Shown here piece by piece: positions 31,255-43,350 of a stretch of DNA of 64,000 bases. The DNA is taken from assembly GCA_022414725.1 (NCBI GenBank), contig CM039464.1, positions 28,759,543 through 28,823,542 on the forward strand. Direction: 5' to 3'. Source of the stretch: Microglena sp. YARC. Lineage: Eukaryota > Chlorophyta > Chlorophyceae > Chlamydomonadales > Chlamydomonadaceae. Each line of letters opens with the position of its first letter. Positions within the stretch are counted from its first letter, which is position 1. The notes under the pieces were generated by a model. It saw only the letters and a list, made by a program, of their open reading frames with translations. It ran no database searches and was not told the origin of the DNA. A program made the position numbers and the translations under genes.

Positions 31255-31400
31255 GTTGAGACCGGAATATCATATGATGTTGACCAAAGGCGTGTATGAT
31301 ATCATACAAATTGCATCATATGATGTTGTGTGCGAATGGTAACTTTAGCCAAGTCAGACTGCCGGCATCATATGATATCGTATGATATCATATTTGCCGC
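31255..31400. repeat. ATCATATGAT palindromic dispersed element
   Basis: ATATCATATGATGTTGACCA, then ATACAAATTGCATCATATGA, then AAGTCAGACTGCCGGCATCA and TATGATATCGTATGATATCA. The same blocks in the same order occur at 1-115, 3270-3430 and 34673-34785; a partial inverted copy is at 47305-47352. It looks like a MITE-type element rich in nested palindromes. Confidence 0.8.
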
Positions 31401-32076
31401 TCCTAATAATAGTAGCAAAAATGTTTGACACATCTCAAGCTCAGCATGGGCCTAAACAGTCAAGTTGGAAGGTCTCATCGGAGTGCTGAAAATCAGTGAA
31501 GATCATGAGTTCACTCAGCAAGTCAGCATATCTTTGGAGACGGCAACTGAAGATGGCAATTCGGTAATCTATCTTGCCGTCTGTGACAGCTGCAGTGCAC
31601 AGTTATGTTCTCTTATTATAGACGAAAGATAGTCGTCAGTAGAAGACGAATGCACCTACCGCGCAGCTCCTGCCCTGGGGTTACCCCCTGGGCGCCCCTG
31701 GGTTACCCACCCCCAGGGGGTTACCCCAGCTCGTGGCGTTGTCTCCTGTCGGTGAGTCGTCGTGAACTCGAGCGGTTCCCCAAGTTCCCCTTGCCCTCGG
31801 CCAACCTCATTCCGGGAATCCACAACCCCAACCCCGTAGTTGCAACCGTCACATCATATCCGAGGAATCCACCCCTACCAGCCAGCCCCGAATTAACAGC
31901 ATCAATTCCTCTATCAAGACTGCAACAGCCTTCGATTATTAGTGCAATCTCTCAAGGCACACACGCACGCACGCAAATTACGCCAGCACGAATTGGCCCA
32001 ACCGCTCACCTTGAATAGATAATCAGTTCTCCACCCACCTCTTGCTCAGAGTTTCGATTTATCGACTCTCCCCAAC

Positions 32077-32352
32077 ATGCTGGCTTCTAGAATAGGCATC
32101 CCTAGCAGCCGTCCCTGCACTCAGTTGCGCACTCGACAGCTTACGTCGAGCTTGCACAGTCATCGTCGACTGCACGGTGGGCTCCGCTGCACACCGGAGT
32201 CGGCCCCCAGCCAACCTACCTTCCCTGAACAAGCTGAGGAGGGAGTTGCTGGGAACCACGACCACTCTCTGGACCCCTTTATTGCGCTAATTAACGACGG
32301 GAGAAGTTTCAAGTGCACTCAGTGTGGGAAGTGCTGCACGGGTTCTGGAGAG
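32077..32352 (+). CDS. YkgJ-like first exon with transit-like N-terminus and CxxCxxCC
   Basis: ATG at 32077 begins [20 protein letters not shown]. The exon closes with [15 protein letters not shown], the family's diagnostic cysteine cluster, and the donor GTGGGT. The start is chosen because it is the first ATG in this frame and gives a basic, acid-poor leader. 92 codons, phase 0. Confidence 0.85.
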
Positions 32353-35300
32353 GTGGGTGTCACCAGGATGCATGAGCTATATGGCCATGCCTAGTTCCTT
32401 GCACCCATGCGGCCGTGCACATAGTCCTTCACCCTTTCAGCATACCCCCCCCCCCCCCCCCCCCCCCTGCAACCATGCAGCCATGCACACTCACCTGCAC
32501 CCTTTCAACCGTGCACAGCCCCCCTCCACCCATGCGGCCATGCAGAAACCCCTGCAAACTTTCAGCCAAGCCCCCCCCCCCCCCCCCCCTCCCTCCCTCC
32601 TCCCTCCACCCATGCGTCCATTCCCCCTTTCACCCCCCTCCCTCCACCCCTGCAGCCTTGCACGCCCACCCTGCACCCCTGTGGCCATTCCTTCCTCCTC
32701 CTCCCCCTTCTCTCTCCCCTCCCCCTCCCCTCCCCTCCCTCCCCCTCCCCCTGTCCCCGGTATGGCCACTCACCTCCGTAAGCATGCAAGCATGCATCAT
32801 GCAACATGCACACTCACCTGCACCCTTTCAGGCATGCATGCCTCCCTCCACCCATGCAGCCATGCCCTCCCCCCCCCCCCCCGCCCCCCCCTCCTCCCCC
32901 CCCTGTCCTCGTGGGGCCACTCACCGCCAGAAGCATGCAACCATGCATACTCACCTGCACCCTTCCAACCATGCATGCCCCCTCCACCCATGTAGCCATG
33001 CCCCCCCCCCCCCCCCCCCCTCCCCCCTTTCCTCCCCCCCTGTCCCGTGGGGCCACTCACTGCCGTAAGCATGCAAGCTTGTGGCATGCAAAAACACCTG
33101 CACCCTTTCAGGCCTGAATTTGCGAAGCTTCGCAAAGAAAGCTGATGTCACCATGCAAACTGAAAAATAAGGCAAAAGGTACCAGAACACTTAGATTGGT
33201 GGTTGGCCCCAGTGCAAGCAAACAAACTGCCCCCCTCAACCTTGTAAGGCGTACCATTCATGTATCCATCCATCCATCCATCCATCCATCCATCCATCCA
33301 TCCATCCATCCATCATCCCATCATCCATCCATCCATCTATTTATTTATTTAATTAATTAATGAATGAATTAATCAATTAATTAATTTCTTTTTTATTTTA
33401 TTATGCTGAGATCCACATGGCTTGATGTAGGTGTGGATGAATGAAAAAGAGACAAAGGCCGTGGCTGAGTATCTCGACCTTACACACGAAAAGTTGCTGT
33501 ACAAGTAAGTTTGGGTCAGGGCTTAGAGGGCTGGGTGGGGTGGATCGGGTGATCGTTGGGGTGGGAGGGCTGGGTGGGGTGGATGGAGGTCATTGTCAGG
33601 TGGGAGGGCTGTGGTAGGGGTGATTGTTGGTCGGTCGGTCGGTGGTGGTGGGGTGATTGTTGGGTGGGAGGGCTAAGGTGGGGTGGATGGGGTGATCGTC
33701 GGGTGGGAGGGCTGATGTGGTCGAGCTGAGGTGGGGGTGATTGTTGGGTGGTCGGGCTGTGGTGGGGGTGATTGTCGGGTGGGACGGCTGAGGTGGGGGT
33801 GATTGTTGGGCGGAAGGGCTGAGGTGGGGGTGATAGTTGGGGGCGAGGGCTGAGGAGAGTGGGCTGAGGTGGGAGGGCTGTGGTTAAGGTGATTTGGGGG
33901 TGATTGTTGGGTGGGAGGGCTGAGTTGGGGGTGATAGTTGGGGGCGAGGGCTGAGAAGGTCGGGCTGAGGTGGGAGGGCTGTGGTTAAGGTGATTGTCGG
34001 GTGGGAAGGCTGAGGTGGGGGTGATCGTTGGGTGTAGGTGGGCTGAGATTTGAGTCTTGTAGTAGCGGAAGGTTTGGCCAAAACAGGGTCCTAGGTGGCG
34101 ATCGCTACTCGTAGCGGAAGATAAAAAGCTATGGCGCTAGGTTGCGGTCGAATAGCAAGTCAGGGGAGCTTCCTAGAAGCTGCTGCTGAGCTGCTCGTAG
34201 CCAAAAATAAAGACCACTGTTAACCAACCAGTACAGTCCTCATCAGGATTGTTTAAGTGTACTTCTAAACCCCCGCCCACCCACCCAACCCGACCCGACC
34301 CAACCCAACCCAACCCAAGCTGCATGTAGCCGAAAATGTAGTCCACTATTACCCAACTGGTACAGTCCTCATCAGGCTTGTTCAAGTGTACTTCTAAATG
34401 TACAATTTGAGACGTAACTGTTTCTTAATCCTTGTGTCATTAGCCAGGCGTGCTCAAGTGTACTTCTAAATGTACGATTTAAGACGTAACTGTTTCAAGT
34501 GTACGTCTAAATGTACGATTTAAGATGTAACTGTTTCAAGTGTACGTCTAAATGTACGATTTAAGACGTAACTGTTTCAAGTGTACGTCTAAATGTACGA
34601 TTTAAGACAGCTGTTTATAGTGTACTTCTAAATGCACGTTTTGAGACGTAACTGTTTCATAATTAGGGACCAGCATATCATATGATGTTGACCAAAGTCG
34701 AGTATGATATCATATGATATCATGCAAATTGCACCATATGATATTGCATATAAATGGTAACTTTAGCCTAGTCAGACTGCCGTAGAGATTGTGTTGACAT
34801 GGCAGTTCATTGGTACCACTTTGGACCTCATGCAGTAAGGGGCGTGGGGGTGGGAGGGGCAGAACTGTACTTTGAAAGCCGCGCGATCCCGGGGGGGGAG
34901 GGAGGGGGAGCAGAACTGATCTTTCATGCAATCCCTGGTTGGGAATTCTGAGGATGCCATTGTGTGCGCCCTTGCGTAAAACCCCATAATCAAAATATAA
35001 TTTTGAACATGTTAGGTATTTTCTATTTAGGTGGTGGGGTGGGATGGGGGGGGAGGGGGGGGAGATTTTTGTTTTTTTTACTCAAGGCTGAACACAAAAT
35101 AAATTTAAACTTTAAATTTATTTTGAACAAAATAACCATGGCTGAAAAACGATTAAATATCTTAACAATTCAATTGAATTTTAAATATTGATGGGCATCA
35201 AAACTTCAATTACAATTTTGATCAAAAAAAAACTGGTTGAACGAATAATACATAGAAAATTTTAAACTTATTTTGAAAAACAACTGGCTCGGCCTGGCTG

Positions 35301-38300
35301 AACAAAATCGAATTGAAAAACAATCATATTTCGAACAAAAAACAGGCTGTACAAATACAATTGTCAATGTTTTAAATTTAATAACCCTGGCGTCATATTC
35401 ATAGTATTCAGTCACCTAGCAGCTGTCGCTATCCAGAGAGCACTGTTTTGTGGGTTGGGGTGGGTGGGTGGGTGTGCGTGGGTTGGGATGAGGGTGAGAG
35501 TTAGGGTGCTGCGTGGGGTTTGGGTTGAGGGTGAGAGTTAGGGTTTGCGTGGGGTTGGGTTGAGGGTGGGTTGAGGGTGAGGGTGAGGGTGAGGGTGGGG
35601 GTGAGGTGAGGGTGAGGTCGGTGCATCATGATCTGCCATCTTCCAGATCTTTGCTAGATCTTAGCTACATCTTAGCTAGATATTAGCTGCATCTTAGCTA
35701 CATCTTAGCTACGCCTTCGCTACATCTTATCTACATCTTATCTAGATCTGCCATCTGCCATTCAGCCCTCTGGCAGTGTTTTTCTTTTCAGCTACGAGCA
35801 GCAGCTTTTAGGAATCTCCCCCAACCAGCCAGTGGGCTACACCCAATTATATCAGCAGTGCTAGAAAACGGAGACTGGAAGAAGCTTCAAGATGCGCTAG
35901 GTTACGTACGGTTTGGTTAGGTAGCCAGGAAGGGAAGTTGCCTAGAAGCTGCTGCTCGTAGCTAAAAAGAAAAACTCTACCAGATAGCTGAGTGGCAGAT
36001 GGCAGATCTATCTAAGATGTAGCTAAGATGTAGCGAAGGCGTAGCTAAGATGTAGCTAAGATGTAGCTAAGATGTAGCTAAGATCTAGCAAAGATCTAGC
36101 TAAGATCTAGCTAAAGCATCTGGAATATGTCAGATCATGATGCACCACCTCACCCTCACCCTCACCTCACCTCACCCTCACCCCCTCGCCTCACTCTCGC
36201 CCTCATCCACCCCCCCACCACATCCCCATCCCCATCCAACCCCCAACCCAAACCCACCCCTAACCCAACCACCACAGTTGTTTGCCTTGATTATTGTACT
36301 GCAGATACACCCAGAAGTACTTCAAGTATGAAGGACATTACCTCCTGGTGAGAGATTCGTTAAGCATGGATTATATATACATATATATAATATATATATA
36401 ATGTATATGTAATATATATATATACATATCAGGTCGTGGTCGTGGTCGTGGTCGTGGTGGTGGTGGTGTCATCATCGCGTACCACGTGCCACGGGCGTTG
36501 CGAAGGGTAACCGACTTGCAACCGACTTTCCGTACACCAAGTCTTCGCCCAGTGACTTTTCCAATTGCCGAAACAGCAGATGCGCGCTCAGCTATTGCGC
36601 GCGGCGCTCATTTCATGTGCCCAACTTGCCTCCTCATACTGCGACTGCAATGGAATTGCAATGAAATGGAGTGAGGAGATCCTCTCCTCGGAGGTCATTT
36701 GCTCTGACCCTCAGATCGCTTTGCACGGCGCTCGGATATAATAGTTTTCAGTGTATTGCTTCACGGAGCGGCCTGCGGCTCATGCTCTAGAACTTTCACT
36801 TCGGCTCATGATTCGGCTGCAGCCCTTGACTTTCACTTGGCTCACGCATGCTTCGCACTTCTTTCTTCATCTCAGCATTACATTCGTCATCAGCCCGCAT
36901 TATGCAAGGCTGCTATCACATAGCCTGAGTCGCTATCCACACATCATGATTCTTGATTGGAGGTAGTTGACTTCCATTCTCCAGCCTTTCTGCAGGCTCT
37001 ATTGATAATTCATCTTTGCTGCGAGCTTAGACACAGGCGCGGCTCATGGTATCTCTGCACGATCTAAGTCGCTGCAACCCTTGACGTTCTTCCGACGTCC
37101 AACTTCCTTTTGCTGCGTTCTCCTTGCAACCGCGTGCAATACCTCTCTCTCAAGATCTTCCCCCCCACCCACACACTCACACCCTGCAACGATAAGGTTA
37201 TTTTTCGCGCTGAGCTTGTCCCAGGCGAGTGCGTGACAGAGTTGACCGAGCGCAAGGCCCTTTCGGGAAAACAGGCTTGCACGCCCAACTGGTATCTATG
37301 CGCGAAGAGGAAGCTACAGGCGCGGGTAAGCCCTCTGCTCTCGCGCGAGTTCCGATCTTTTTTCAGCTGAGTCTGAAACTGCGAAGACGTTCGTTTGCAA
37401 TTTCCAAAGTCTTTCGCATTCCGCGTCGTCTGAAGAAACGTCTCAAACGTCTGCGCGATTTCGAACTCAGCTGGAACATCATAATCGCTGTCTGTTTAAA
37501 CCCCATTTGCTATATGTGGCCGATGAGAAGATCAGATTAATGGGAACGGAAAGAGGGAAGGAGAAGCAGGGAAGTGCGTGTGTGTGGAGAGTGGGCGGGT
37601 AAAGGGTGAGGCAAATTTGAGATTGGGCTGGATCGAGGTTTGGGCAGAGTGGGGACTGTGTGTGTGTGTGGGGGGGGGGGATGCATGGGGAGGGATTAGT
37701 GTGTGGTTAGTTTGGTGCTGGGGGGGGGGGGGGGGGGGGGGGGGGCAGATGCGGTCAGCATTTGAAGTGGGGGGAAACATGATGACTGTGTTTATGAGAG
37801 GGGTGAGGTGAGGACATATGTGGTAGCCCATTCTGTAACCCAGCCCCAACGGGCACCCTATTTGATTGGGTAGGGGTGATGTTGTGTCTGTGTGGCCACC
37901 GCCACATGGGCTACCTACTAGTATATATATATATATATATATAAGAAATCATGGTCGTGGTCGTGGTTGGTCGTGGTGGTGTCATCACTCGCGTACCCAC
38001 GTGCATGGGCGGGCGAAGTGTAACCGACTTGCAAACGACTTCAAACGAGCCATCGGAGTCAAACCCAAGTCGCAACACCCCGTCCAGCGAAATTTTCAAA
38101 ATACCGAACTGCAGATGCGAAAAGCTAAGCGCGCGCGCTCATTTCATCTCCACATTTGCCTCCACACTACGACTGCAAGCAATTTAGATCCAGAAGATCC
38201 TCATCTGCTGACCCTCGCTTGCATGGCGCTCAGAAAATCGTTTCAGTTTCATTGCTTCTTCACGGAGCATGCGACATGATGCATGCCGCAACGGTCCTAA

Positions 38301-41300
38301 TGGACAGGAGAGCCTGCAACACGCCAGCCAGCGCTCAAGCGAGCTTGCTATGAGCGAGGAAGCAAGGGGACAGAGCCAACAAGCGTCGACGTGATGCCCG
38401 CGCTGCCCGACCCAGGAGTTACGCCAGACTCATAATCAATCCAGTCGCCAACAACGCGTGCCATGCCTCAGGAAGAACGCGAAGCTCTAACCAAGCAGGC
38501 GAGAAGAGTATGCTAAACCCAACGCTTGGGTGTTACGCCAGACTCATAATCAAGCCAGGCCTTCAGATCGTCATGCTTTTTTCTCCGTCTGCGAGCGTTG
38601 CCACCATTCATCTCACGCATGCGCCCTTTTGCTAGCCATCGCATCGCATTCGTCGTGGTTGGCACCAGATGTTGCGATTATTTGACTTTGTTCAGATCGC
38701 CATGGCCATTTCGTCCTCCTGCACACTCTCGCGCTTGCCACGCTCATCCCATTTTTTGGAAGCTCTTTTCGTTGTATATATCGTGGGAACGTTGCTGCGA
38801 TTTTGCTACTGTCCGGGTGTTGACCGAGCATCGACTGGGGCACTGCACGAGAAGAAAGAAGCTGCAGGTGTATTGCCTATGCCATTGCAGGAAGAGATTG
38901 TGTGTGCGTGTTGGTGGTTGGGGGAAGGGATGGGTGGTGGGAGAAAGTGAGAGAAATAGAGTGTGTTTTGGATGGGGTGGGGGAAGGGGTAGGGAGAGGT
39001 CGGGGGAAGTAGGGGATACTGTGGGTCTGGATGGGGGGGGGGGGGGGGGGGGGGGGTGGGGGGGGGCTGCAAGGGCGTTACCCGTTATGTAACCATACCA
39101 GACTAGGACCTGACCTGGGTGGGAGGATGGGGGTGGGGGGGTGGCCACCGGCCACACGGGCTATCCGTACTAGTATACATATATATTATATATTATATAT
39201 ATATATATATATATTGAGAGAGAGGAGAGAGAGAGAGAGAACGAGTATTATATTGTAGAATATACGAGAAAAGTATTTATGTGTTTTTTATAATACCATA
39301 ACTAATATGCCTCTTCTTTCTCCCCACCCATCTAAACTTCTGCAGAAGAACAAACCAAACAAGAAAAAGGACTGCATATTATTGAGTGAAGTGTCCTACC
39401 CTGCACCATTCATCCATATGCATCCTACCCTACCCAATGATATGCCCACCCTACCCCTACCGTACCTACCTACCTACCTACCTTCTACCCTACCCTTCCT
39501 ATGATATGCCCACCTATGTCCCTCTCCCCTCTATCGGCCAACCTACTACCTACCTACCTACCTACCTACCTACCTACCTACCTACCTACTACCTACTACC
39601 TACCTTACCTACCTACCCTACCTACCTTACCTACCTACCTACCTATCATATACCCTACTCTCTACCTACCTACTACCTACCTACCTACCTTACTACTCCT
39701 ACCCTACCTACCTGCCTACCTACTACCTACTACTACTACCTACCTACCCTACCTAAACCTACCTACCTACCTACCCTCTACCTACCTACCTACTACCTAC
39801 TACTACTAGAAAGCTACCTACCTCCCTACTACCTACTCCTACTATGATATGCCCTTCCTTATGCCCACTATCTCTACCTACCCCCTCCTACTATCCCACC
39901 GTTACTACCTACCTACTACCACTACACCTTTACCCTACCGCTACTACCTACCTACCTACCTACCTCCACTCTACTACCTACTACTACCTACCTACAACCC
40001 TACCTACCTACCTACCTACCTACCTACTACTACTGCCCACCCCTACCTACCCTCTAACCTACTCCTACTCTACCTATAACTATCCTACCTACCACTACCC
40101 CACCCTACACTACTACCCTAACCTAACACTACAACCTACCTCCTACCTACCTACTCCTACCTACCTACTACCCTACCCCTAACCTACCTACCTACCTACC
40201 TTACCCTTACCCTTAATTGATATTACCTACCTACCTACTACCTTTACCTACCTACCTACCGACCTACCTACCTACTTCCACCTACCTACCTACGACCTAC
40301 CTACCTACCTACCTACCTACTACCCTACCCTACCTACTACCCTACTACCCACCCCTACCTACCTATCTACCTACTCTAACCTACCTACTCCTACCTACCT
40401 ACTACCTACCCTACCTACCTACCTACGTACTACCCTACTACCTACCTACCTACCTACCTACCTACTACCTACCTACGCTACCTACCCCCCTACCTACTCC
40501 TACTAACCTACCCACCTCTACCTACCTATACTACCTAACTCCTATCCCCCCTACCTACCCCCTATGATATGCCCACCCTACCCCTCCCTACCAACCTACC
40601 TACCTACCTACCTACTACCTACCCTATCTCCTATGATGTGCCACCCTTTGGATGTGCCCACTCCCATACCCCTACCCTCCCTAACTACGTACCTACCTAC
40701 CCTACCTACCCTACTACCTACCTACCTACCTACCTATCTATCTACCTACCACCTACCTACCACCTACCTACCTACCTACCTACCCTACCTACTACATACC
40801 TACCTACCTACTACCTCCTACCTACCTACCTACCATACCTACCTACCCACCCCTACCTACCTACCTACCTACTAACTACCCTACCCTGCCCTACCCTAGC
40901 TACCTACCTACTACTATCTACCTACTCCAGCCTACCTCCCCTACCTACCACCTACCGGATACCTACTACCCGTGCCCTACCCCCTTCCTATGATACTACC
41001 CTACCGCTACCTACCTACCTACCGCTACCTACGTACCTACCTACCTACCTACCTACCTAACCTACCTACCCTCCTATGGATATGCCCACCTACCTACCTA
41101 CTACCCCATACCTACTAGCCTACCTACCTATCCTACTCCTACCTAACCTACCCTGACCCACCTTACCCCATATCCCAACTCCTAACCTCTAACCAAACCT
41201 ACTACCTACCTATCGTGACTCCTACTATCCTACCTACTACCTACCTACCTACTACCCTACCTACCTACCTACCCTACCTACCCTCTACCTACTACCTACC

Positions 41301-43316
41301 TACGCTATTTAACCCTACCTCCTCCTACCTATACCTTCCTTACCTTACCTCAACCTAACCTACCTACTACCTACCGTCCCTATCTACCTACCCTACTACC
41401 TCTACCCTTATCCTACTACTACCCTACCCTCCCTACTACCTCTACCCTACCTACCTACCTACCTACGCCTACCTACCTACCTACTAACCCTACCCTATCC
41501 TACCGATATGCCCTACCTACCTACTACCCTACCCTTCTATGATATGCCCACCCTTACCCTACTTACTCTATACCTACCATACCTACAACCTTTCCTCCTA
41601 CTACCACTTACTACCTACCTACTCTACCTACTACACTACGCTACTAACGCTACCTAACCTCCTACGCCCACACTACTATACCCTACCCCTACGTACCCCT
41701 ACCTCCTACCTCCTACCTACCTACCTACCTACCTACGCTACCTACTACCCCTACCTACTACCTACCTACCTACCTACTACCTACCTACCTACCTACCTAC
41801 CTACTAACTACCCTACCGACCTACCTACTACTACACCTGCCTTACCTACCTACCTACCTACCTTACCTACCTACTTACCTATCCTATCTATCTACCGTAC
41901 CTACCTTACCTACCCTACCTACGTACTCCTACTATCCTACTACCTACCGTTATTACTTACCTACACCTACCTACCTACGCTACCACCTACTCACCCCTAC
42001 CTACCTTACCTACCTTACTTCGTACCTACCTACCTACCTACTACCTACCTACCTACCTACCTACGTACGCCCTACCTACCTACCTACCGTGACCTACCTA
42101 CCTACCTACTACCAAACCTACCTACCTACCTACCTACCTACTACCTACCTACCCCTACCTAACCTATACCGTTACTACCTACCTACCTTACCTACCTACT
42201 TACCTACCTACCTACCTTACCTACCTACCTACTTAACTACCTACTACCACTACTACCTACTGACCTCTACCTACCTACCTACCCTACCTACCTTACCTAC
42301 CTACTACCTATCTACTACACTACCTTGCCTATCCATAGATCTGACCTACCATATCCATTATCCTCTATTCCCTAACTCTACTCCATATCTCGATCCTTAA
42401 TTGCTAGACAGGTTATCCCAGAAAACAGGTCTACAATAAGTACCCTATGTAACCTACGTATACACTGGCTACACAAGCCTATCTACCTAACTCTACACGC
42501 TACCAACAGACAGAGAGGAAAAAACGTAGAAGGCATTACCTACCTACCTACCTACTACCTACCTATCTACCTACCTACCTAACTACCTACCTACCCTATC
42601 TACTACCTACCTTACCTACCTACCTACACCTACTACTACTACCACTCCTACCTACTACTACCTACCTACCTACCTACCTACCTACCTACCTACTACCCTA
42701 CCTTACCCTACCTACCGTACTACTACCCTACCTACCTACTTACTACCCTACTACCCTACCTCACCTACCTACTACCCAACCCTACCTACCTACCACGTAC
42801 TGAACGCTATCCTCATACCCAACCTACTAGCTACCTACCACCTTGGGCCTACCTACCTACCTTACTACCCTACCCTTCCTACGATATTTCCCCACCCTAT
42901 CCCCTACCACCTAACCCTACCTACCTTACCCTACCAATGAAATGCAGAAGAACAAGCAAAATAAGAACAGGGACTGCATATTCTTGAGCGAAGATGCCCT
43001 AACCTGCACCATCCATCCCGTCCGACCGACGCAATGCTCCACATACCCATGGTGGCCTGAGCTCGTGGACAAAGAGGACTGGGAGCTTGAGAGAAGTATG
43101 ATGCTTGTTGGTTGCTTGTTGCTTGCTTGCCTTGGTTGGTTGGTTGGTTGGTTGATTGATTGATTGGTTGATTGGTTTGGCGCGAGAAAAGTACGATGCT
43201 GTTAATAGTGGTTTGGCGTGAGAAAAGTACGATGCTGTTAATATTTTCGATTCCTCTTTTCGAACAATCCAACTTAGATCCCTAGTAATCCTGCCCGGGA
43301 AATAAGCTTTTGGCTT

Positions 43317-43350
<34 letters not shown>

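Noticed and set aside
39386..42400. Many Tyr/Leu/Pro/Thr-rich frames
   Set aside because: Translations of (CCTA)n; every forward frame is open for the same reason.
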